DNA from: Bacteroidota bacterium
Lineage (GTDB): Bacteria; Bacteroidota; Bacteroidia; B-17B0; Aurantibacillaceae
Direction of reading: 5' to 3'
NCBI GenBank assembly: GCA_018267825.1
Contig: JAFDXR010000003.1
Span: 124,001-188,000 of the forward strand
DNA: 64,000 bases
Shown piece by piece: positions 52,933 through 62,080 of this stretch; positions within the stretch are counted from its first letter, which is position 1; each line of letters opens with the position of its first letter. The position numbers were made by a program, and so were the translations under genes. The notes under the pieces are model-generated. The model saw nothing but the letters and a program-made list of their open reading frames with translations. It did not search any database and had not been told where the DNA came from.

Positions 52933-54996
52933 ATGCTCAGCTGGAAGGCCATACCCTTTGCCAAAATCCTGCTTCCCTATATGGCTGGTATTATCTGTAT
53001 TTGCCACAGCGGGCTATATGCACACACGCATCATATTTTCTTCAGTGTCTTTGGCGTATGGTTACTTTCCTTCCTGTTTCATAAACTCAGAAAAGGCCGG
53101 GCACTTGAGCGGTGGAGCTACATTGTTTGCACCAACCTGGTATTGTTTGCCGCGGCCGGCGAAAGTGCCTGGCTCTACGATCAGCTGCAGGATCAGGAAC
53201 ATTATAGCCACTTCATCAATCCCGTTTCTGCCGCACCCTGTTATTTTGCAGTAACCATTAACGATATACCGGTGAGGCATGCCGACCGGCAAAAAATCCC
53301 GGTGAAAATTGATGCCCTGTATCAAAACCATGCGTGGAAATCCGTAAGCGGAAAAACCTTTCTGTACATACCCGAAGGCTCTTCCACGTTTCAACTGAAT
53401 GATCAGCTCATTATACAGGGCGTTCCTACCAGTGTTCAGAAAACAGGAAACCCCTACGAGTTTGATTATGGTGCATTCCTGAAGGCACATAATATCTTTC
53501 ATGTTTTTTACCTGAAGCAGGGCAGTTATTACCTGGCCGGTAAAAACACATCGTGGAGTCTTGGTAATCTGGGAACCCAATTAAAATGCAAAACCGTAGA
53601 AATACTCCGCGAAAGCGGTCTCTCGCAGGAAGCATTCTCAATATGCGCGGCTCTGCTCGTGGGCTACGACGATGAAATAGACGGCGATGTGATGAGTGTA
53701 TTTTCTCACTCGGGAACTCTGCATGTATTGTCGGTGTCGGGTTTACACACGGGGGTTCTGTATGCCTTTATTATGTGGTGTTTCGGCCTATTTGATAAAC
53801 ACAACCGTTACAAAAGGCTGCGATGTTTCACCGTAATCCTGTCCATGTTTCTGCTTGTCTGCATTACCGGCTTTGCTCCTGCTGTATTCAGAGCGGCTAT
53901 TATGCTATCGCTGGTGCTGGTAGGTAAAACCTTTTTCCGGAACGGGAACCCGTTCAATACATTGCTTCTCTCCGCTTTCATTCTTCTGCTGGCCGATCCC
54001 TACCTCATCAGCGACCTTGGCTTTCTGCTGAGTTATATGGCGGTGTTTGGAATCATGTATCTGTTTCCCCTGCTGAACAGGTTATATAGTCCGCGTTACA
54101 AACCCCTGAAGTGGTTATGGGAAAGTTCTGTTCTGTCTGTTTCTGCCACCCTGTTCACATTGCCCGTATCGCTATATTACTTTCATCAGTTCCCTACCTG
54201 GTTCCTGTTGTCCAACCTCATCATCATTCCCATGAGCATCGGCATTATGTTACTGGCCATTCTCCTGCTGATGGTTTCAAAGATAGCCCTGCTCAAATCG
54301 TGGCTGGTATTTATCATCAATAAGCTCACCATCGCCATGATATACCTGGCGGGAATCACCGACAAGCCAGGGGCCGGTTATATTGATAACATTCCTTTCG
54401 AAGTGCATGATCTTATGTATTGCAGTGTGCTCATTGTACTTTTACTGGTCAGCTTCAGCAAAAAAAGATTCCGCTACATCGCACTTACCGGTTTCATTGC
54501 AATTTCGTGGCTTTGTGTTTCTATCTTTTCCTTTGTTCGCAACAATGAAAAATCAGAGGTCATTGTATTTAAAACGCGTACCAAAATCAGCCTGGTGATA
54601 AAACACAGGAGTGCCCTGTATTACCTGGGCGACAGCCTGAATCCTGCTGAAAACAACCGCATTATTAAACCTTACCTGCAACATGATTTATCGTGTGTGT
54701 ATGCTTGCATGCCCGGTTACAATTATTTCAAAACGGGAGATATAAGCCTGTGTTGCATCAAAGAAAAAGGCTCTGTCAGGCAACTGGAGGCTCTGGCCCC
54801 GGCAATTCTGCTCATCGCGGGTGAAGCGCCCTGCCCCGACTCCACACTTAGCCTGAAATACACGAAGCGGGTTATTGTGGCTGCGAATACAAAAAACAAA
54901 ACAACAGAAGCCTGGCGAAAATTCTGTGCAGAGGAAGGCATCCGGTTTCATGCCATAAGGCATGATGGCGCCTGCATTATACACTCTTTTGACTAA
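52933..54996 (+). CDS. comEC: ComEC/Rec2 family DNA-uptake channel
   Basis: A 687-aa polytopic protein. An N-terminal region of three helices and a soluble domain (DUF4131-like, about 80-210: VTINDIPVRHADRQKIPVKID; LNDQLIIQGVP) is followed by the Competence core: GYDDEIDGDVMSVFSHSGTLHVLSVSGLHTG and FAPAVFRAAIMLS. ComEC forms the inner-membrane channel for single-stranded DNA in natural transformation. Many ComEC proteins have a C-terminal metallo-beta-lactamase-like domain; here the last roughly 150 residues show none of its HxHxDH ligands (VVFKTRTKIS ... KRVIVAANTKNKTTE), so it is lost or degenerate. The end overlaps the stop of the porU-like gene by four bases. Confidence 0.92.
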   Translation: MLSWKAIPFAKILLPYMAGIICICHSGLYAHTHHIFFSVFGVWLLSFLFHKLRKGRALERWSYIVCTNLVLFAAAGESAWLYDQLQDQEHYSHFINPVSAAPCYFAVTINDIPVRHADRQKIPVKIDALYQNHAWKSVSGKTFLYIPEGSSTFQLNDQLIIQGVPTSVQKTGNPYEFDYGAFLKAHNIFHVFYLKQGSYYLAGKNTSWSLGNLGTQLKCKTVEILRESGLSQEAFSICAALLVGYDDEIDGDVMSVFSHSGTLHVLSVSGLHTGVLYAFIMWCFGLFDKHNRYKRLRCFTVILSMFLLVCITGFAPAVFRAAIMLSLVLVGKTFFRNGNPFNTLLLSAFILLLADPYLISDLGFLLSYMAVFGIMYLFPLLNRLYSPRYKPLKWLWESSVLSVSATLFTLPVSLYYFHQFPTWFLLSNLIIIPMSIGIMLLAILLLMVSKIALLKSWLVFIINKLTIAMIYLAGITDKPGAGYIDNIPFEVHDLMYCSVLIVLLLVSFSKKRFRYIALTGFIAISWLCVSIFSFVRNNEKSEVIVFKTRTKISLVIKHRSALYYLGDSLNPAENNRIIKPYLQHDLSCVYACMPGYNYFKTGDISLCCIKEKGSVRQLEALAPAILLIAGEAPCPDSTLSLKYTKRVIVAANTKNKTTEAWRKFCAEEGIRFHAIRHDGACIIHSFD

Positions 54997-57900
54997 CGGA
55001 TAATAACCATTTTTCCCCAGTCCTTTTTAAAGAACTGATCAGCATCGGTCTGCTGTTTCTCAACGGCCTGGCCATTCTGGCGTGTGATAACCCGGTACAG
55101 ATATACGCCATTGGCCAGTTTATCCCCAAAATCGTCCTTACCGTCCCATGCATATTGTGTGATGTTTCGGCCGATATGAATAAAGCCCAATTGCTCTTTG
55201 GTGATCTCCTTCACAATTTTTCCGCTGATGGTCATGATCTGAATCGTGAATATATCCGGAATTTCAGAGCCGGTGAGCGTAAATACAAAACGTGTGCTGG
55301 TACTGAAAGGATTCGGATAATTGAGCACCTCGGTGATCGTCTGCCTTGTTACAATCTCGAACTGGATACGGTAATCAACCGCTCCCGATGCATTATTGGA
55401 GCGATCCTTGGCCTGCACAATAAACAGGTATTTCCCGTCGTCGGTGAAACCCGGTGACCACTCTATTTTACAACTGTTCTTCGGAAGCTGTGCCGGTGTA
55501 AACTGTAAACCCTGGGCAAAAAATATTTTCTTCTCCTGGGCATCCGAAGGTTTCTTCAGATATAATACAAAGTCATTCGTATCATTCAGAGCCAGGAACT
55601 GATTCTCGTCTTTGAGGGTCACCAGAATATGTGGCTTGGCGGAAATAATATCACCATTGAGGATATGAACCCCATCGAAGGTCACATCCAGTAAAGGATT
55701 TACCTTATCGGTGCTTACACTGAAAGGAATGCGGGCAATGTTATTGAAATGGTATTGTTCTTTCTGATACTTGCTGTTCGCCGGCGGATTCACATCCACC
55801 CACATATAATTCAGTCCGGGATAACCGAGTGAATTAAACTGCACGGTATCCATTATTACCTGGCCGGGAACAAAAGGTTTCGCTTTCATTTTCGATGGCA
55901 GGTAATGATTGATCCGGTCTTTATCCTCAAGCCAGTAAGTTACAACGAGGCTGTCGGTAAACGGCAATGTACCTATGTTTTCGATAGGAAGATGAACCAC
56001 CAGATTATCGCCTTCCTGTAAAGAGTCGTTCACGAGCACGTAACCGTCTTTCGGATTAATGGCACATTCCGGCGGCAGGTCGTATATAATCTGCCACTTT
56101 TTCATTTGCGGTGGTGTCTTGTAAACCTGGTCGTGCATCATCGCTACAAGCTGCATGTAAGGATAGGTATTGGCATCCGCATAATTATACAGATCATACA
56201 CATGGGCGCTGTCTACAGGGAATGTAGCCAGGGTATCACGTTGTCCGTTTGACTGTATCCCCACAATTTTTACAACAACGCTGTCCTTGTTTGGCAGCTC
56301 AACAGGCACCTGCTGCCAGTGGAACTCATTCCATTTAAATGAAGGTCCGATAATTTCAGAAGCGATGTAACCACTGCTCCAGTTCGTTTGTATACTATCA
56401 TTCAGCTGAATAACGCTGGATTTATTCGCACCGATGACCTGTGTCGCCTGGCCCGGTGTAGGTACAGAAGATTTCCGGCCGAAAATAATCATGGGTACTG
56501 TATCGGGCAGAGACTGTACATCGCCACCAATAGTGGTAAACTGATAATACAACGAGCTGCTATAAGACTGCGAGTGGTGGTTTTGCTGCGTATACGCAAG
56601 CACTTTGTTGTTTGGCGGAATCTGGCTCAGCATATACTCCAGGCTGTCCTGCCAGTTTACAAAACCGCAATAATTCTGCGCCCCAAAATCGAAAGCATAT
56701 AATATCTGCTGGGTTCCGGTACATTGACAATTCCCATATTGGCCTGATCCCGGTGTCAAAGTGCTATTGATAGAGAGGGTCTGCCAGGGTTCGGCCGAGG
56801 TAGAGTCAAACACAACAATACTCCAGCCATCCTGTCCACAGGTCCAGATATGTTTAACGGAGTTATTTAAAGAATAATGGATCTGGTCCCAACCAATGGC
56901 GTTTAAAAAACCGGTCTTACATTCTATGGAAGTGACATCATTTGCAAAATCAAAATGACGCTGCGGTTTCTTGTATTTTACAAAGCGGTAGGTGTCATTT
57001 TTGAACTGGTGAAAATGTGCCTGCGCCCATCCATGGCGGTTATTAATGGTTTGAAAGGAGCTTTCCCTCCAGTTCAGATGATCCGTGGGTAGAACAGAAT
57101 CTTTGCTGATCCTCCAGAAATAAACCGTGCTATCTGCAAACGGAAGATTGACGGTCCACTCGATAACTCCACCAACACTGGTTGTAAGTGTTGTTGTAAT
57201 GGGTGCTATAAATGTATCGTTTGTATCCAGCTGAATTCTGTAATTGGCCTGCGCTGCAAAAGGATCTGCCGTAGATGCTTTGAGTGTAATCTGTGGTGCA
57301 GTGGGCACAATGGCATATTTGTAAGGATAAACCGGCACAACGTCACCCCCACTGATAAAAAGATCTACTGAACCGATGGTGCTATTGTTGCTTTCTGACA
57401 ATTCAACGATCTGGTTGTATGAATCTACAAATACTTTAAAGTGATTCAGTCCTACACCGCGCGTATAGTCCTTCAAAATAAAAAACGATAGTGTATCGCG
57501 GTACAATGGTGCCTTAATCTTTTTCAGGAAGGTGGCAGAGTCTCCTGTAGGGAAATAACGCTCAATGCGAACCACAAAGGTATCGTTCACTGCTTTGCCA
57601 AGATTTGTGATATCGATGCCTATACCTATTGAATCTACAAAAGACGTTGTATTAAAAAACACACTGCTGTTGGTAATCGAATAATCCGGATAACGATAGC
57701 CCATTAACCGGACTGCAGGGTCTCCATGCAGCGTCATTTCAAGATCTGTAATGGACGTGTGTATATCGGTTGAATAATCGATCGTGTTCTGTGTGCATGT
57801 ACTCTTCACACAATCGCCGATTCCACGGTAGTAATTTTTATAGGATATGTTTTTGTAGAGCTCCGAAGAAAAAATATCGAGCGGATATGTAAGGCCGATA

Positions 57901-60020
57901 GAAGAAGATGCAATAAAAGCAATGGTTCCTTTCTGGTCGATCAATGTGAAATTTTCGCTGGTGCTGTTTGCCCCAAGCGTGTGTATATCTCCGGAGTAAC
58001 AGGAGTTGGCAATAAGCAATGGATATTTACCCGTATTGGAATATATACTGGGATCATCAATCGCCTGATCGAAACCACTGATAGAACCATGACCAAAGAA
58101 CGTGATGAGTGAAGCTCCTTCATTGATTAAATGCTTCACCGAATCGCTGACTGTTATCTGAATGGGAGCTGTGGTTGTTTTCTGAAAATTGAAAACAGTA
58201 CCACCGTATAATGTATCACGTATGGTATGTTCATAGCTATGAAGATAGCTTTCAAACTGGGCTTGCTGGCCGGCATCGGTCCCCCCCGCAAAATGTATAA
58301 CGTGTTTTCTCCACTCTTCAGGTCCTGTTGCATTATACTGCACAAGTTTATTGAGGTAGTGCATAACCTCCGAATCATTCTTAGCCGCTATCCGCCCGGT
58401 TGGAATATAGGGCACAGCTGTATTGCTATTTTTAAAGCCCGCGGTAAAAAGGTTGTCGGAAGCCGGTACACCTATAGAAGGCACCAAGGATGCGTTCCAG
58501 TACGCAGCACCGTTTCTGACATCAGTATGTTTAATTCCTTTACCAAGCAATAACAAATATCTTGGTTCAGAAGGAAGGCTATCTACCAAAAAGCGGCAGA
58601 ATTGCCGGATAGCCAAAGGATTTTTTGTATTTCCATAAGCAAACTGATCATAAAGATCATCGACAAAAGCCAGAATAACATTATGACTTCCGCCACTGAT
58701 GCTTTGCCTGTATAATTTATATTGCTGCGCAGATGATGCAAGAGAGCTATGCGTTACAATCACAAAAGCAGAATCGGTGATCCCTGTTTTGTAATCAACA
58801 AAATATCCCGACTGGTTTACCGGCCGGATTTGTGCTGAGTTTATATTTAAAATATTGCCTGTATGCGTCAGTATACATTTTTTTTCTGTACCGGAATTGG
58901 GAACGAGTACTTCTACTGTGCCGCCCGTTGCTACGACCGGGATTTGCCGGTGATTGCTGAGATCATAAAAAACAGGTGTATTACCTCCATAACCAACACC
59001 TGAAATACTCAGATAAGCTTTTGTCATTAAAGGATCATCAGGGAGATCAAACGTTTCTTCGCCAACGCCGCCAAAGTTGGGAGCCTGCGGGTACCTGAAA
59101 TAAATATAATGAAACATGGTGCCGGACGTGGCATTTGCAAAAGCTGCATTATTGACATTGATGAAATTAAAATTCGTAAAAGTGCTCAACTGAGTCGAGG
59201 GGATTTGTTTATATACCCTGAAAGAACTGAAGCCCTGAAACAAAGTATCCATGAAGGTTACGGGACCCGATCCATTGTCATATTGAAAAACAGCTTCGTG
59301 GTCAGCAGGTTGTCCCGATAAAAAATCATTGGATGTACCTGAAAATGCACAACCGATGGTTGCAGTCAATGCAGGCGATTGATACAGGCGAATATTCCCC
59401 AATGAGGTAGCATAATTCTGCCCCTTATTCAATAAAAGTCCGTAACCCTCCCCTGTCACATAGCGGGGATCTGAAATACCATCGAAATAGGTGGCGCCAG
59501 GAGAATAATAATTGACGATCGAATATGCAATTTCATAATTGATATACGAAGCCGGTGTATACCCGGTAAATGCCACGTCTGTTTCAACACTGACCCGGCG
59601 GTTGTTCAATGAGCCATTCCAGGTGATATAAACATAGTTTGTATCATTCCATAAGGCCACGTAAGGATTTGGCAAAAAAGGGATTCCCATATATGCCAGA
59701 GAATCATAGGTGCAATCATTCTTCTCGGCATAAAGTTCGATATAGTCATTCGCATTAAAGACATCATCGCTTTCACCCTGAATGAACACGTATTGTTCCT
59801 GTCCCTTGATGAAAATCTGCAGATTACGCGGGCTAATAGTGCTCAGAGGGATTCCTGCATTAGCCAGTGCTGTGGAATCGACACGGTAAATGCCGGTTTT
59901 CACAACCGGGAATTTGAAATACTTCTGCGAATAATTTATCCATTCATTTCCGTATGGTTGCGCTTCTGCAAGAAGCGCAATACAAAGAAAAATACATGCA
60001 TAAACTAAACGTTTAATCAT
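54993..60020 (-). CDS. PorU2-like C25 peptidase, putative T9SS sortase, with ILEI-like and CARDB-like domains
   Basis: A 1675-aa exported protein (signal peptide 1-20, ending LLAEA). An N-terminal half with repeated beta domains leads into a gingipain-like C25 peptidase (about 440-780). The catalytic pair is visible: His644 in ITFFGHGSISGFDQA and Cys674 in LIANSCYSGDI. After it come a CARDB-like domain (about 790-890), an FN3-like domain, an ILEI/FAM3-like domain (about 1080-1260: GWSIVVFDS; NKVLAYTQQNHHSQ), a second CARDB-like domain, and a final FlgD/T9SS-like C-terminus (YPNPFSTSTRFVFTL ... WGKMVIIR). PorU, the T9SS sortase, is usually about 1150 aa; this longer form matches what is called PorU2. 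It overlaps porV by four bases (ATGA). Confidence 0.87.
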   Translation of the reverse strand: MIKRLVYACIFLCIALLAEAQPYGNEWINYSQKYFKFPVVKTGIYRVDSTALANAGIPLSTISPRNLQIFIKGQEQYVFIQGESDDVFNANDYIELYAEKNDCTYDSLAYMGIPFLPNPYVALWNDTNYVYITWNGSLNNRRVSVETDVAFTGYTPASYINYEIAYSIVNYYSPGATYFDGISDPRYVTGEGYGLLLNKGQNYATSLGNIRLYQSPALTATIGCAFSGTSNDFLSGQPADHEAVFQYDNGSGPVTFMDTLFQGFSSFRVYKQIPSTQLSTFTNFNFINVNNAAFANATSGTMFHYIYFRYPQAPNFGGVGEETFDLPDDPLMTKAYLSISGVGYGGNTPVFYDLSNHRQIPVVATGGTVEVLVPNSGTEKKCILTHTGNILNINSAQIRPVNQSGYFVDYKTGITDSAFVIVTHSSLASSAQQYKLYRQSISGGSHNVILAFVDDLYDQFAYGNTKNPLAIRQFCRFLVDSLPSEPRYLLLLGKGIKHTDVRNGAAYWNASLVPSIGVPASDNLFTAGFKNSNTAVPYIPTGRIAAKNDSEVMHYLNKLVQYNATGPEEWRKHVIHFAGGTDAGQQAQFESYLHSYEHTIRDTLYGGTVFNFQKTTTAPIQITVSDSVKHLINEGASLITFFGHGSISGFDQAIDDPSIYSNTGKYPLLIANSCYSGDIHTLGANSTSENFTLIDQKGTIAFIASSSIGLTYPLDIFSSELYKNISYKNYYRGIGDCVKSTCTQNTIDYSTDIHTSITDLEMTLHGDPAVRLMGYRYPDYSITNSSVFFNTTSFVDSIGIGIDITNLGKAVNDTFVVRIERYFPTGDSATFLKKIKAPLYRDTLSFFILKDYTRGVGLNHFKVFVDSYNQIVELSESNNSTIGSVDLFISGGDVVPVYPYKYAIVPTAPQITLKASTADPFAAQANYRIQLDTNDTFIAPITTTLTTSVGGVIEWTVNLPFADSTVYFWRISKDSVLPTDHLNWRESSFQTINNRHGWAQAHFHQFKNDTYRFVKYKKPQRHFDFANDVTSIECKTGFLNAIGWDQIHYSLNNSVKHIWTCGQDGWSIVVFDSTSAEPWQTLSINSTLTPGSGQYGNCQCTGTQQILYAFDFGAQNYCGFVNWQDSLEYMLSQIPPNNKVLAYTQQNHHSQSYSSSLYYQFTTIGGDVQSLPDTVPMIIFGRKSSVPTPGQATQVIGANKSSVIQLNDSIQTNWSSGYIASEIIGPSFKWNEFHWQQVPVELPNKDSVVVKIVGIQSNGQRDTLATFPVDSAHVYDLYNYADANTYPYMQLVAMMHDQVYKTPPQMKKWQIIYDLPPECAINPKDGYVLVNDSLQEGDNLVVHLPIENIGTLPFTDSLVVTYWLEDKDRINHYLPSKMKAKPFVPGQVIMDTVQFNSLGYPGLNYMWVDVNPPANSKYQKEQYHFNNIARIPFSVSTDKVNPLLDVTFDGVHILNGDIISAKPHILVTLKDENQFLALNDTNDFVLYLKKPSDAQEKKIFFAQGLQFTPAQLPKNSCKIEWSPGFTDDGKYLFIVQAKDRSNNASGAVDYRIQFEIVTRQTITEVLNYPNPFSTSTRFVFTLTGSEIPDIFTIQIMTISGKIVKEITKEQLGFIHIGRNITQYAWDGKDDFGDKLANGVYLYRVITRQNGQAVEKQQTDADQFFKKDWGKMVIIR

Positions 60021-61093
60021 TTTATTTTTTTATTGATATCGATCTTCACCGTAAAAATATGAGAGTACAATGAAGTAGAAACATTACCGATATTGGTCAT
60101 GGCATAATCGAGTGCAAATACTTTGTACTTGATCCCCACACCAATATTGGGTTGCATGGTAGTGATCTGTTTCCCGGTCACATCAAATTGTTTCTGGATG
60201 TTCCCGATCCCACCACGTAAAAACACAAATCCCTTGTACCCGGCCTCAAGCCCCAAAGCAGGCTCCATACTCCAGGCTTTTGTTTTTACAACCGTATTCC
60301 GTTTTCCATCAAATGTATTGATGAAATTAATTTCACCACCAAGCGATATCCGGTCTTTCCATACATACCACGTTCTGGATGCACCAAGAATCAAGCGGGG
60401 TACAGTGACTTCAATCGAATTGGACGGTATATCATTCCCAGTTACTGCAAATGTATTTTTCACATCATCAGACAAGGTGTAGCTCCAGGCATTGAAGGTT
60501 CCCGTAATATCACGTGCCATGGCTGCAAAACGCCATTTTTTATAATCGTACATGGCGCCTACATCGACTCCGAAACCCCAGGCCCCACCAAACTCCCCCA
60601 GCTTACGGCGAATGATTTTAGCATTACCGCCTATTTTCACCCCTTTCAGTTTCACAATGTTCCTGGCATAGGAAATGAGTACAGCGGCATCCACTGCATT
60701 GAATGATTTTAACCTCGAGTAATCCACATTCCCGTTGGCATCAATAAGTTCCGTTGTATTCGGGATATTATCAACGCCGAAGCGAATAAATGTCAATCCT
60801 ATCACACTGTTGCTATCGATCCGTTTGGAAGCCCCGAAATAATCATACTTGGCAATACCCGCAAAATACTCGGCATGCATAAGTCCCACCTGGAGATTGC
60901 TTTTCTGCAGTAAAAGGCCGGCCGGGTTCCAGTATCCTGCTGTGACATCGTTTACAGAGGCTACATTGGCATTGGCCATAGACAATGCCCTTGCTCCTAC
61001 CCCCACGTTCAGGAACTCATTACTGTACTTCGCTACCTGGCCAAAAGTAGCGACGGAAAAAATTAAAAAAAGTGCAGATAAAATACGGTTCAT
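60017..61093 (-). CDS. PorV/PorQ family outer-membrane protein
   Basis: A 358-aa beta-barrel of the FadL-like PorV/PorQ family. Signal peptide MNRILSALFLIFSVATFGQ, then the family hallmark KYSNEFLNVGVGARALSMANA and GYWNPAGLLLQKS. Fourteen or so amphipathic strands follow. PorV shuttles cargo from the translocon to the PorU sortase; PorQ and PorZ form the attachment complex, so PorV is the better guess given that a PorU-like protein is encoded next. The end of the gene overlaps the start of the sortase gene by four bases (ATGA), so the two products are translationally coupled. Confidence 0.93.
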   Translation of the reverse strand: MNRILSALFLIFSVATFGQVAKYSNEFLNVGVGARALSMANANVASVNDVTAGYWNPAGLLLQKSNLQVGLMHAEYFAGIAKYDYFGASKRIDSNSVIGLTFIRFGVDNIPNTTELIDANGNVDYSRLKSFNAVDAAVLISYARNIVKLKGVKIGGNAKIIRRKLGEFGGAWGFGVDVGAMYDYKKWRFAAMARDITGTFNAWSYTLSDDVKNTFAVTGNDIPSNSIEVTVPRLILGASRTWYVWKDRISLGGEINFINTFDGKRNTVVKTKAWSMEPALGLEAGYKGFVFLRGGIGNIQKQFDVTGKQITTMQPNIGVGIKYKVFALDYAMTNIGNVSTSLYSHIFTVKIDINKKIK

Positions 61094-61147
61094 ATTCTCT
61101 ATAAATTTAAGGTAAATCCGGCAATCTCACAACCCGGTATTTAACGC

Positions 61148-62080
61148 TCAGTGGCCTGAAATATTGTGGTATTCAACAGCTATTTTCCGGGTATAAAGAC
61201 GGGCTCCCGGGTACAGCATGTGGTAATTGTCTTCGAAATAGACTTTGTGGTTTACGATCGCTGTATCGCGGCTGTAATCCCACAGCATAATCCGGTTCAT
61301 TGTGGCAATATCCCCGTATTGTTCAATAATCCGGTCACGGTTCAGCACCTCAGACTGGCTGTCGCGATACACAGGCGACATGGTAAAATGGAGACTGATG
61401 TGCTTTTCTCTGCAGAATAAAATCAATGAATCGAGGTAATCGCGCGTTTCCCGGCCGATATAGCCATTGTATTTTTTAATCCGGACATTGTTGTAATCAT
61501 CCATCAACTCATTCCTGAAAAAACCTTTCCGGAAATAGTGATCATAATACCCTTCTTTGCCAAACCAACCATGTATAGCCGCACTCAGTGAAGGAATACC
61601 GGAATATGGCAGGCTGTAAAACGGCACATAGCGGAAACCACGGAAGCGCGAATCAATCGTGGTAAACCGTGAGTACAATTCTTCATTGCCGAGGTAAGGA
61701 AAATAGGTCGTGAAATTATAAACAGTATCTGTTTCCAGGTGACTGATATGAAAATCGAGTTCATAAAATACAGTTTCCGGCAATTTACTGTTTACACAAT
61801 AAGCCCGCAGGCAGGCGTAGGACATGCGTGTGGTAGCTCCGGGCAAACCAATATTGTAGGAATTTGTTCCGGTAATAGAATCGAATAACTCATTATCAAG
61901 ATGCATGAACATCCGCGAGGAACCCAGCATGATGGTATTATAAGTATTGGGCCGGACAAATGTTGTGGTATATTTTCCATAGATGCCAGTACTGTTACGC
62001 CGCATGCCTTCCATCAGGAACCAATGCAGGGCATAGGCCAGAAGAACAAGAACAAGCAGATATGTAATGATTCGCCGCAT
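61148..62080 (-). CDS. SGNH-like membrane-anchored protein, partner of MBOAT
   Basis: A 310-aa protein with one N-terminal membrane helix (about 4-22, IITYLLVLVLLAYALHWFLM) and a large extracytoplasmic part. SGNH-fold hints: MLGSSRMFMHLDNELF (block I with the nucleophile Ser) and EDNYHMLYPGA near the end (Asp/His of the catalytic DxxH-like motif). Such proteins, as in AlgJ/AlgX or DltD partners, finish acyl transfer begun by an MBOAT protein. The start overlaps the MBOAT stop by one base (TGATG), a translational coupling. Together they probably O-acetylate a surface polysaccharide. No direct family name can be asserted. Confidence 0.75.
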   Translation of the reverse strand: MRRIITYLLVLVLLAYALHWFLMEGMRRNSTGIYGKYTTTFVRPNTYNTIMLGSSRMFMHLDNELFDSITGTNSYNIGLPGATTRMSYACLRAYCVNSKLPETVFYELDFHISHLETDTVYNFTTYFPYLGNEELYSRFTTIDSRFRGFRYVPFYSLPYSGIPSLSAAIHGWFGKEGYYDHYFRKGFFRNELMDDYNNVRIKKYNGYIGRETRDYLDSLILFCREKHISLHFTMSPVYRDSQSEVLNRDRIIEQYGDIATMNRIMLWDYSRDTAIVNHKVYFEDNYHMLYPGARLYTRKIAVEYHNISGH

